This document shows, piece by piece, positions 1-6,428 of a stretch of DNA of 10,784 bases. The stretch lies in the NCBI GenBank assembly GCA_964460655.1, contig CAYWSH010000131.1:1-10784 (forward strand), given 5' to 3'. The number at the start of each line of letters is the position of its first letter. Within the stretch, counting starts at the first letter, position 1. The notes beneath the pieces are model-generated. The model did no database searches. It was not told the DNA's origin and saw only the letters and a list, made by a program, of their open reading frames with translations. Both the position numbers and the translations under genes were made by a program. Source of the DNA: CAVUAF01 sp964460655 (lineage in GTDB: Bacteria; Acidobacteriota; Terriglobia; Terriglobales; Acidobacteriaceae).

Positions 1-2
1 AG

Positions 3-455
3 CGCGGATTCAAGGAAGAGGATTTTGCCGACCTGCATCCCGGCGGCAAGCTGGGGAAGCGGCTGGCGCGCGTGGATTCACTCATGCACAAGGGCGATGC
101 GCTGCCCCAGGTGGCCGCCACGACGCGCATGGCTGATGTGATCTACGAGATGTCGCGCAAGGGTCTTGGCGTGACGGCTGTGGTCGAGCAAGGCAAGCTG
201 GCGGGCGTGATCAGCGATGGTGACTTGCGACGTCTGCTGGAGAAGCAAAGCCACAATGGTCGCAATGTCCTCGATCTGACCGCCGGCGATTGCATGACGC
301 GCGCGCCGCAAACCGTCTCGCCCGATGCGTTTGCTGCGACGGCCCTCGCCCTGATGGAGCAGCGCAAGATCACCTCGCTGGCCGTGGTGGACGCGGAAAA
401 GCGCCTGCTCGGTATCGTGCACCTGCACGACCTGTGGGGCACCGAGATGGTCTAA
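3..455 (+). CDS. kdsD: Arabinose-5-phosphate isomerase, C-terminal part (partial at left edge)
   Basis: The gene enters from the left edge; 150 residues are visible before the TAA. KdsD (KpsF/GutQ family) interconverts ribulose-5-phosphate and arabinose-5-phosphate in the cytoplasm, the first step toward KDO of lipopolysaccharide. The fragment opens with the end of the SIS domain, 'DLHPGGKLGKRL'; His12 of the fragment sits in the conserved HPGG motif, which I equate with the conserved His near residue 193 of the E. coli enzyme. Two CBS domains follow: about residues 28-83 ('MHKGDALPQV', 'EMSRKGLGVTAVV', 'GVISDGDLRRLLE') and about 94-150 ('CMTRAPQTVSPD', 'ITSLAVVD', 'GIVHLHDLW'). About 138 residues follow HPGG, the usual amount for the family, so the C-terminus is intact. 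The GTG at 72 is internal, since the family motif reads through upstream of it. Identification is firm; which KdsD/KpsF/GutQ subtype applies is not decidable here. Confidence 0.95.
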   Translation, partial: RGFKEEDFADLHPGGKLGKRLARVDSLMHKGDALPQVAATTRMADVIYEMSRKGLGVTAVVEQGKLAGVISDGDLRRLLEKQSHNGRNVLDLTAGDCMTRAPQTVSPDAFAATALALMEQRKITSLAVVDAEKRLLGIVHLHDLWGTEMV

Positions 456-474
456 GCGCACTTTGGTGCCACTC

Positions 475-492
475 TGTTCCGATTTCGGAACA
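475..492. promoter_or_regulatory. 18-bp near-perfect palindrome between kdsD and the SGNH gene
   Basis: TGTTCCG-ATTT-CGGAACA forms a perfect 7-bp inverted repeat with a 4-nt centre. It lies 20 bp after the kdsD stop and 50 bp before the next start. No T-tract follows on either strand, so a dyad operator or mRNA 3'-end hairpin is more likely than a classical intrinsic terminator. The dyad is seen directly; its role is inference. Confidence 0.35.
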
Positions 493-541
493 AAACCAGA
501 AATATGTTGTGATCGCACCGCCGAAGCGTAGCGTGCCGCGC

Positions 542-1459
542 ATGGCAAGCATACGCATGGTCACCGTGGGCGATTCGGTCACCTGGGGCCAGGGGCTGGA
601 GCGCCCGCACAAATCCGATCTTCTGGTCGCCACCAAGCTGGGCATCGCCGAAGCCGAGATCAAGGTAACGGCGCATTCCGGCGCCATCATCGGCGTCAAC
701 CGCGAGGCGGGTACGGTGGCACCGACGGGCGAAGTGCCGGATTCGTATCCGACGATCCTGGAGCAGGTGCGCGACTTCAACGATCCGCCGGACACGGTGG
801 AACTGGTGCTGATCAACGGCGGCATCAACGACGTGAACGTGCGCACCATCCTGAACCCGCTGACCAGCTTCGACGATCTCGGCGATCGGACGCGCCTGCA
901 CTGCTATGAAGACATGAAGACGTTACTGCGTGCGGTCGCGGCGAAGTTCACGAATCCGGCGACACGCATCGCGGTACTCGGCTATTACGCCATCCTGAGT
1001 CTCGATTCGCTGAGCAAGGCCGACCACATCATGGCTTTGCTGCAGTTGCACGGCATCTCGTTCCCGCTGCATCTTGATCTCGGCCCGATCTTCCGGAAGA
1101 TCGTCAGCCTGTGTATGCAGTTCCGCACCGATTCCACGCAGTACATCAAGCTCGCAGTAGGCCAAATGAATGCCGAGCTGGGCACGAAGCGGTTCGTTTT
1201 CGTGCCGTGTCCGTTCACTGACAAGAACGCCGTCTTCGCGTCCGATCCGCGGTTGTTCGGAGTCTCACTGCAGGGCATTCCGCCGCGCCCCGTGCCGCAG
1301 GATGAGGTCGCCACGGGGCGGGCGGTGTCGTGCGATATCTTCCATCATGACCCGCTGGATGTCCTGGCGCGCGAGCAGTGCCACTTCGCGTCGGCCGGGC
1401 ATCCGAACCTGCCCGGAGCGCGCGACTTCGCCAATGTCATCGTGGTCGCGCTCAGCTGA
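542..1459 (+). CDS. SGNH/GDSL-family hydrolase (putative esterase/lipase)
   Basis: This 305-residue protein has the block pattern of the SGNH hydrolase superfamily (serine esterases, lipases, acyl-hydrolases). Block I is 'MVTVGDSVTWGQG' with candidate nucleophile Ser12. A block II-like Gly47 lies in 'AHSGAI'. Block III is 'NGGINDVNV' with oxyanion-type Gly94 and Asn96. Block V is 'ASAGHPNLPGARDFA' with candidate His287. The usual Asp three residues before that His is Ser284 here. Cys264 and Cys280 flank the block V approach. There is no signal peptide or membrane segment, so it is probably cytoplasmic. I chose ATG at 542 because the first beta strand begins directly after it; ATG 557 and GTG 509 are alternatives, and none has a clear Shine-Dalgarno sequence. 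An upstream extension to 290 would run inside kdsD and is rejected. It follows kdsD by 86 bp on the same strand and may be read with it. The substrate is unknown. Confidence 0.8.
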   Translation: MASIRMVTVGDSVTWGQGLERPHKSDLLVATKLGIAEAEIKVTAHSGAIIGVNREAGTVAPTGEVPDSYPTILEQVRDFNDPPDTVELVLINGGINDVNVRTILNPLTSFDDLGDRTRLHCYEDMKTLLRAVAAKFTNPATRIAVLGYYAILSLDSLSKADHIMALLQLHGISFPLHLDLGPIFRKIVSLCMQFRTDSTQYIKLAVGQMNAELGTKRFVFVPCPFTDKNAVFASDPRLFGVSLQGIPPRPVPQDEVATGRAVSCDIFHHDPLDVLAREQCHFASAGHPNLPGARDFANVIVVALS

Positions 1460-1502
1460 GCGCAATTCGCGTCGCCGAGCGCGTTCTAGCGACAGGGATG
1501 AT

Positions 1503-1527
1503 TGCGACGGCGCAACCGCGCGTCGCA
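1503..1527. promoter_or_regulatory. Inverted repeat beside a possible -10 box
   Basis: TGCGACG (1503-1509) and CGTCGCA (1521-1527) form a perfect 7-bp inverted repeat with an 11-nt spacer. It ends 2 bp before a TAAAAT hexamer, so a protein bound here would cover the -35 area. This is a possible operator or activator site; GC-rich DNA gives such dyads by chance fairly often. Confidence 0.25.
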
Positions 1528-1529
1528 TC

Positions 1530-1535
1530 TAAAAT
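1530..1535 (+). promoter_or_regulatory. Candidate -10 element (TAAAAT) for the secreted protein at 1550
   Basis: TAAAAT lies 14 bp before the ATG at 1550, in a GC-rich background where such a hexamer stands out. I see no good -35 hexamer at 16-18 bp spacing; TTGCGA at 1502-1507 is 22 bp away. If it is used, the transcript would start about 8 nt before the ATG, giving a nearly leaderless mRNA. That fits the lack of a Shine-Dalgarno sequence there. Confidence 0.3.
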
Positions 1536-1549
1536 GGTGTCGATCCCTT

Positions 1550-2536
1550 ATGCGGCGAGTCTTTCAATACGGCATCCTGCTTGGCGTACTGGCGCTGGCC
1601 GGCGGAATCATTGCGCCGCCGGCACTCGATGCGCAGGTACGCACGAAGCGCATCATCCTGAAAGACGGTTCGTACCAGCCGGCTACTAAATGGGAAGTGA
1701 AAGGTGAGCGCGTGCGCTACTACAGCGCCGAGCGCTTCGCGTGGGAGGAGTTGCCCAACTCGCTCGTGGACTGGCCGGCGACGGAGAAATTCAACGCTGA
1801 CCTTTCCGCTCCCAGCGCCGCGACGCTCGAGGCCGAGGCCGAGCTGAAGGCGGAGCGCGCTAAAGAAGAAGAAGCTTCGCCCCTGGCGTCGCCCGGTATC
1901 CGCCTGCCGGCGACCGGCGGCGTCTACATGCTCGATACGTATCGCGACGAGCCCCAACTGGTCGAGATGGTGCAGAGCGGTGGCGAGATCAACAAGCAGA
2001 CGGGCAAGAACATCCTGCGCGCAGCCATCAATCCCATCGCGTCCGCCAAGCAGGCCATCGAACTGAAGGGCCCGAAGGCGGCGGTGCAGGCCCACGTCAG
2101 CGATCCGGTGCTGTTCGCGAATGTCAGCGCGGCCGAGCCCGAGGAATCCACCACACCCAATTCCGGACGAGATCTGGACCAGGATCCGGGGCGTTATCGC
2201 ATCGTGCGCGTCGAGAGCAAGAAAGACACGCGCGTGGTCGGCAACATCAAGATCGCCATGACGGGCCATGTGAGCGAACAGGAAGACTACGTCAAGACGA
2301 AATCCGAGCCGATGACCGGCGGCTGGGTGCGCATCATCCCGCAGGGGCAGCTCACGCCGGGTGAATACGCGCTGGTGGAGATGCTCGGGCCGAAGCAGAT
2401 GAACCTGTATGTGTGGGATTTTGGCGTGAATCCGCGAGCGCCGCAGAATGCCAGCGCCTGGAAGCCGAACGCGCTACCCGAGGTAAAGACCGGCACCACC
2501 GAGACGCCGGTGCTGAAAAAAAAGAAGAAGCCTTAG
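1550..2536 (+). CDS. Secreted protein of unknown function (acidobacterial type)
   Basis: This 328-residue protein has no function I can name. Residues 1-28 form a Sec-type signal peptide: 'MRRVFQ', a hydrophobic stretch 'GILLGVLALAGGIIA', and probable cleavage after 'PALDA'. A small domain follows (about 31-80; 'RIILKDGSYQ', 'KGERVRYYSAERFAWEELP', 'LVDW') that I recall from secreted acidobacterial proteins. Next are a charged helical linker rich in Ala, Glu and Lys (about 88-109) and a second domain (about 117-295), which is beta-rich at its end ('GGWVRIIPQGQLTPGEYALVE', 'MNLYVWDFGV'). The tail is 'VLKKKKKP'. I chose ATG 1550 because it places the signal peptide at the N-terminus; an upstream in-frame TTG at 1502 would put 16 polar residues before it. 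The gene lies 90 bp after the SGNH gene and probably has its own promoter. Location is likely periplasmic. The coding call is firm. Confidence 0.82.
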   Translation: MRRVFQYGILLGVLALAGGIIAPPALDAQVRTKRIILKDGSYQPATKWEVKGERVRYYSAERFAWEELPNSLVDWPATEKFNADLSAPSAATLEAEAELKAERAKEEEASPLASPGIRLPATGGVYMLDTYRDEPQLVEMVQSGGEINKQTGKNILRAAINPIASAKQAIELKGPKAAVQAHVSDPVLFANVSAAEPEESTTPNSGRDLDQDPGRYRIVRVESKKDTRVVGNIKIAMTGHVSEQEDYVKTKSEPMTGGWVRIIPQGQLTPGEYALVEMLGPKQMNLYVWDFGVNPRAPQNASAWKPNALPEVKTGTTETPVLKKKKKP

Positions 2537-2603
2537 TCCCTCCCTACGCTGCAGCCGGGACATTCCTACCGAGAGGACTAAGGTATTTCCCCATCCACCT
2601 TAG
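2531..2603 (+). terminator. Overlapping hairpins at the 3' end of the 1550-2536 gene, possible terminator
   Basis: CCTTAGTCC (2531-2539, containing the TAG stop) is perfectly complementary to GGACTAAGG (2575-2583). Part of the latter, CTAAGGT (2578-2584), is also perfectly complementary to ACCTTAG (2597-2603). The second hairpin has a 7-bp stem, a 12-nt loop and a T-rich stretch 'GGCTTTCTTTTC' after it, so it could be a weak intrinsic terminator. The two hairpins cannot form together. Complementarity is seen directly; termination is inferred. Confidence 0.4.
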
Positions 2604-2616
2604 GGCTTTCTTTTCA

Positions 2617-2645
2617 TTGGCGAAAGCGGTTCCTGCCGCCATACT
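2617..2645 (+). promoter_or_regulatory. Candidate sigma70-type promoter for the 2826-9991 operon
   Basis: TTGGCG (2617-2622) and CATACT (2640-2645) are separated by 17 bp, each matching the consensus at 4 of 6 positions. It would give a start near 2652 and an untranslated leader of about 174 nt containing the hairpins at 2690-2780. This is the best-spaced pair I found in the gap, but the match is only moderate. Confidence 0.35.
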
Positions 2646-2689
2646 CCGCTCACCTTAACCCCAAATCCAAGTGAGTTCGCGAGACTCTT

Positions 2690-2780
2690 CTGCATTAAAA
2701 AACCTGGGGGAAACGGTGCAGGGGAGACGGGCGGATCCAATTTGGTGACGGACTCCCCGGCGGCAATGCTGCCGGGGAGT
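2690..2780 (+). promoter_or_regulatory. Possible structured leader RNA with alternative pairing, class not recognised
   Basis: CTGCATT (2690-2696) pairs with GGTGCAG (2715-2721), including two G-U pairs. GGGGAG occurs twice, at 2721-2726 and 2774-2779, and both copies can pair with CTCCCC at 2753-2758, so an early and a late helix are mutually exclusive. The late helix is the strong hairpin at 2752-2780. This is the layout expected of an attenuator or riboswitch expression platform. I compared it from memory with c-di-GMP, cobalamin, guanidine and THF riboswitch motifs and found no match. It could also be an independent small RNA. Confidence 0.35.
2752..2780 (+). terminator. Strong GC hairpin, terminator-like with a weak T-tract
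   Basis: ACTCCCCGGC (2752-2761) pairs perfectly with GCCGGGGAGT (2771-2780). The stem extends inward by a G-U and two G-C pairs to a triloop AAT, giving 13 pairs in all. Only TT followed by CGCGC comes after the stem, a poor U-tract, so unaided termination would be inefficient. It lies 45 bp before the GTG of the first large gene, where an attenuator would sit. Confidence 0.5.
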
Positions 2781-2795
2781 TTCGCGCAAATGGGG

Positions 2796-2801
2796 TAAAA
2801 G
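2796..2801 (+). promoter_or_regulatory. Alternative -10-like element (TAAAAG) close to the 2826 start
   Basis: TAAAAG lies 24 bp before the GTG at 2826, similar in sequence and position to the TAAAAT before the gene at 1550. No recognisable -35 hexamer lies at normal spacing, because that position falls inside the GC hairpin. It competes with the 2617-2645 candidate as the true promoter. Confidence 0.22.
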
Positions 2802-2825
2802 TGGGCCCCCGCATGCGAGCGCACC

Positions 2826-5800
2826 GTGAAGGCTTGGCTGCAATCCGCGATCGTGGCGTGCGCGTTGTGCGTGGCGGCGCTCGGCGCGGACGACGCTGAA
2901 GCCCGCGGCGCTGCCGCAATCCAGAATCCTTACCAGCAACAATTCAGTGAGCTCGCGCAGCAGGTGCTCGGCGCCGGCATCTCCGCGCCCGAACAGGCGG
3001 CGCTGCTGCATCGCGCCTACGAACTGCGGGACTACCTCGATGATCGCGCCGCGCTGACGAAGCTCGTCGAGCGTGTGGCGTCCAGCGGCGTGCATCCGCT
3101 GGTGCGCGATGAGGCGCAGACGCTGCTGGCGCAGATCGACAGGCATCGCGGCCGACTAGAGGCAGCCGGGCAGCGCTACGTTGCGTTGGGATATCTGCGG
3201 AAATGGTCGATCGTGGGGCCGTTCGTCGCTGCCGATGGGCTGGACGGGACTTACGGTCCGGAGAGCACGGTTGTAGCCCGGAGCTACACGGGTGCGCACG
3301 GCGAGCCAATCACGTGGCGCGCGGCGCTCGATCCCGGTTCACAGCCGTGGATCGACCTCGCGGACTACTTTTCGGCAAACGCTCCGGCAGTGGCGTTCGC
3401 GACCACGTTCGTCCATAGCGACACGATGCGGCCGGCGGCGCTGCGCGTCGGCGCCGATGGCGCCTTCCGGGTCTGGCTGAACGGTGCGGTGGTGGCGCGT
3501 GAGACCCAAGCGGCGGTCGCGGCGTTCGACCAGCACACCTACGGCATCGTGTTGCAGCCGGGATGGAACACGGTCCTCATCGAGTCGCAGCATCAGAGCG
3601 GCGCTTGGCGTTTTGCCGCGCGGATCACGGCGCCGCAAGGCGGCGGTCTGGCCTTGCGCCAGGAAGCAGCGCCGCAGCAACCGTTCGCGGCCGCTGCGAC
3701 AGCGGCGGCCACACCCGGGGACGATCTGCTGGCGATGGCGCGCTTCCAGGCGGAAGCCAGTGGACTCAACAACGCGACGGCTGCGCAGCGGTTGAGCGCT
3801 CTGGCGGCGCTGGAGCAAGCGCGGGCTGCCGGTACGCCGTTGGAACATGCCGATGCCGCGGCGCGACGCGCGCCCACGGCGGCTCGCTGGCTCATGGTTG
3901 CGCGACTATGCGGTGATGCGGCGTGTGAGGCCGCGGCATTACGTGCCGCGCTGCATGCCGACCCGAAGAGTTCGGCGGCCCACACGGCGCTGGCCGCGTA
4001 CTACTTTGGCCGCGATCAATTGGAGAAGGCGCGCGATCTTTATCGCGAAGCGTTGCGGCTTGCCCCCGGCGACTTCGTCGCACGCAAGAAGCTGGCCGAC
4101 GTGCTGGCAGCGGGCGGCCGTGCCGACCTGGCGGCGGCCGAGTACGATGCGCTCGCACGCGAATACCCAAGCCCGCTCTGGTTGCAGCGTGAGCTGGCAG
4201 GACGCTACGAGGCGGCGAACCTGCTGGAGCGCGCGAGCGAGCTCGCGACCGCGGCGCTGGGTGACAACTTCGACGGCGCGACGGAGCGCGCGCTGCTGCT
4301 GCGCATCGCTGAGCGCCGCGGCGATGCCACAGCGCTGGAGCAGCAATACCGCGCGCTGACGGAACTTCATCCCGGCTATGCGATGCCGAGATTGCGGTTG
4401 GCGACGCTCGCTGCAGGGAGCGGCAACACCACGGCTGCCTCGGCGGAGCTGCGCGGCGCGCTGGAGACGGATCCCGCCAACGAACAGGCGCATCGCCAGT
4501 TGGGCGAGCTGCTGGCCTCGACCGGGCAGAAGGCCGAAGCGGCGACGCACCTGACGCAGGTGCATGCGACGGGCGCCGCCAACGAAGACTGGGAGTCGCC
4601 CTACCTGGTGAACGTCGAGCAGCTGGCGACAGCGGCGCACCGCGCGCCGCCGGCGGGCGCGCCGGCGACATCGCTGGCCGAGGTGCGCATCGAGCGCGTC
4701 CAGTCGAATGGATTGAGCGCGAGCCGCACCCAGCAGGTCGTCTACATCGCGAGTGAGGAGGGCGCCCGCCAGTTCGCGACGCGCACGCTGCAGTACGCCC
4801 CCGCGACCCAGGAATTGCGGCTCATGCATCTCCGCGTGCACAAGGCTGATGGCCGCGTGCTCGAAGGCGAGGACGGCGGCGACACGCTGGTTTCCGATGC
4901 CGGCATCGCGATGTACTACGACGTGCGCGCGCGCCGCGTGCACTTCCGCAATGTCGAGCGCGGCGACGTGCTCGAGATCGACTACCGCATCACGCCGGCG
5001 ACGCGGGTGAATCCCTACGGCGATTACTTCGGCGAACTGCTGGTCATGCGCTCGGAGTTGCCGCAGCGGTTGAATCGGTTCGTCCTGATCGCGCCGGCGT
5101 CGCGCAAGCTCACCGTGCAGGAAGTCCGGATGCCGCAAACGGCCCGCACGTCGGAACGCAATGGCGAGAAGACGTGGCAGTGGGACGTGCATGGCCTGCC
5201 GGCCGTAGCGCGCGAGCCGCGAGCGCCCGCGCTGATCGACGTCTCGCCGTACATCCACGTTTCGACGTTCCAGTCATGGGACGAGCTGGGCCGGTGGTAC
5301 GCCGCACTGATCGCGCCCCAGTTCCGCATGGACGCCGCCCTGCATGACGCGCTGCAGCCGCTGGTGGCAGGAAAGAAGACCGAGCTGGAGAAGATCCGCG
5401 CCATCCACGCCTTCGTCCTGCGCAATACGCATTACGTCGCGCTCGAATTCGGGATCTACAGCTACAAGCCGTATGCGGTGTCGCAGGTGTACGCGCGGCG
5501 CTTTGGCGACTGCAAAGACAAAGCCAGCCTGATGATCGCACTGCTGCGCGCGGCCGGCATCCCAGCGGAGTTGGCGCTGGTGCGCACGCGGCGCATCGGC
5601 GAAGTCGCGCCCGAAACGGCGTCGGTGGCGATCTTCAATCATGCGATCGTGTACGTACCGGGGCAGGACTTGTGGCTCGACGGCACAGCGGAGTACGCCG
5701 GCGCGCGCGAACTGCCGCTCGATGACCAGGGCGCGACCGCGTTCACCGTGGATGCCGCCGGCAGCGCCGCGCTGCGCCACATCCCGCTAAGCGGTCCACT

Positions 5801-6428
5801 CGACAACTACAGCCGGCGCAGCGTGGTGGCACGCATCCAGGGTGACGGCACGGTGCACTTCTCAGGCAATTCCTACACACGGGGCGAAGATGCTCCCGGC
5901 CTGCGTCGCGGTTACGAGGTCGCGGAGCGGCAACTCGACTTCTTCCGCAATCGGCTGGCGGAGGTGTTGCCCAGCGTGAAGGTGGACGATGTGCATGTGG
6001 ACGATGCTGACCTCGAGCACGACGTCACCGTGAATTTCCGCGGCGTGCTCGATCCCGGCCGGGGCAAACGTTCGCTGGCGCTGACATCGTCGTGGCTGCC
6101 GCAACAATTCGCGCAGAACATGACGCCGCTGGCTACGCGCACCGAGGCCCTGCTCCTGCCGGCGCCATGGACAGCGGAAGAAGAGATCCGCTTCGAACTG
6201 CCCGCGGCCGCGAGCTTCAGCGCGGTGCCGAACGATGTCCTGCTGGAGACGAGGTTCGGTTCGGCGAGCGTCCGGTACGAGCGCCGCAGCAACGCACTCA
6301 TCGTGCGGACCTACGTGCAGTTCCGGCAACTGCGCATCACGCCGCAGGAGTACGGCGCCTTCCGCGACTTCTGCGCGGGTGTGGAGCGCGCCTTCCACGC
6401 GGAAGTGAGAGTGGCGGTGGGCGGATGA
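2826..6428 (+). CDS. Secreted TPR / DUF3857 / transglutaminase-like protein with intact catalytic triad
   Basis: The protein has 1200 residues. Residues 1-28 are a Sec signal peptide. A helical region runs to about 120. A beta-sandwich of galactose-binding type follows (about 125-275; 'RKWSIVGPF', 'FRVWLNGAVVA', 'LQPGWNTVLIES'). TPR-like helices fill about 300-590, clearest at 384-417. A DUF3857-type domain lies at about 615-795 ('LMHLRVHKADGRVLEGE', 'RGDVLEIDYRI'). The transglutaminase-like domain (about 850-960) keeps Cys896 in 'FGDCKDKAS', His939 in 'FNHAIVYV' and Asp952 in 'LDGTAEYA', the classic triad. A C-terminal DUF3858-like part ends 'ITPQEYGAFRDF'. Such domains act as cysteine proteases, amidases or acyl-transferases; the reaction here is unknown and probably periplasmic. 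GTG 2826 is the first start after an in-frame TAA at 2796 and gives a complete signal peptide; later starts would truncate it. No strong Shine-Dalgarno sequence is visible. It is coupled to the next gene by a 4-base overlap. Confidence 0.9.
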   Translation: MKAWLQSAIVACALCVAALGADDAEARGAAAIQNPYQQQFSELAQQVLGAGISAPEQAALLHRAYELRDYLDDRAALTKLVERVASSGVHPLVRDEAQTLLAQIDRHRGRLEAAGQRYVALGYLRKWSIVGPFVAADGLDGTYGPESTVVARSYTGAHGEPITWRAALDPGSQPWIDLADYFSANAPAVAFATTFVHSDTMRPAALRVGADGAFRVWLNGAVVARETQAAVAAFDQHTYGIVLQPGWNTVLIESQHQSGAWRFAARITAPQGGGLALRQEAAPQQPFAAAATAAATPGDDLLAMARFQAEASGLNNATAAQRLSALAALEQARAAGTPLEHADAAARRAPTAARWLMVARLCGDAACEAAALRAALHADPKSSAAHTALAAYYFGRDQLEKARDLYREALRLAPGDFVARKKLADVLAAGGRADLAAAEYDALAREYPSPLWLQRELAGRYEAANLLERASELATAALGDNFDGATERALLLRIAERRGDATALEQQYRALTELHPGYAMPRLRLATLAAGSGNTTAASAELRGALETDPANEQAHRQLGELLASTGQKAEAATHLTQVHATGAANEDWESPYLVNVEQLATAAHRAPPAGAPATSLAEVRIERVQSNGLSASRTQQVVYIASEEGARQFATRTLQYAPATQELRLMHLRVHKADGRVLEGEDGGDTLVSDAGIAMYYDVRARRVHFRNVERGDVLEIDYRITPATRVNPYGDYFGELLVMRSELPQRLNRFVLIAPASRKLTVQEVRMPQTARTSERNGEKTWQWDVHGLPAVAREPRAPALIDVSPYIHVSTFQSWDELGRWYAALIAPQFRMDAALHDALQPLVAGKKTELEKIRAIHAFVLRNTHYVALEFGIYSYKPYAVSQVYARRFGDCKDKASLMIALLRAAGIPAELALVRTRRIGEVAPETASVAIFNHAIVYVPGQDLWLDGTAEYAGARELPLDDQGATAFTVDAAGSAALRHIPLSGPLDNYSRRSVVARIQGDGTVHFSGNSYTRGEDAPGLRRGYEVAERQLDFFRNRLAEVLPSVKVDDVHVDDADLEHDVTVNFRGVLDPGRGKRSLALTSSWLPQQFAQNMTPLATRTEALLLPAPWTAEEEIRFELPAAASFSAVPNDVLLETRFGSASVRYERRSNALIVRTYVQFRQLRITPQEYGAFRDFCAGVERAFHAEVRVAVGG

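Noticed and set aside
290..541. Upstream extension of the SGNH gene
   Set aside because: It would overlap the second CBS domain of kdsD by about 165 bp and adds Arg/Ala-rich residues unlike any SGNH N-terminus. The fold's first strand starts just after 542.
2690..2780. Assignment of the leader to a known riboswitch class
   Set aside because: Compared from memory with c-di-GMP-I, cobalamin, guanidine-I and THF motifs; isolated short matches such as 'GGGGGAAACGGTG' do not extend to the full consensus of any of them.
3939..5258. Long minus-strand open frame (439 codons) inside the first large gene
   Set aside because: It lies wholly antisense to a gene with clear domains, its product is a low-complexity Arg/Ala/Gln-rich string, and such shadows are expected in GC-rich DNA.
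6092..6424. Upstream extension of the second large gene
   Set aside because: It lies in another frame of the first large gene and would bury the obvious signal peptide that begins at 6425.
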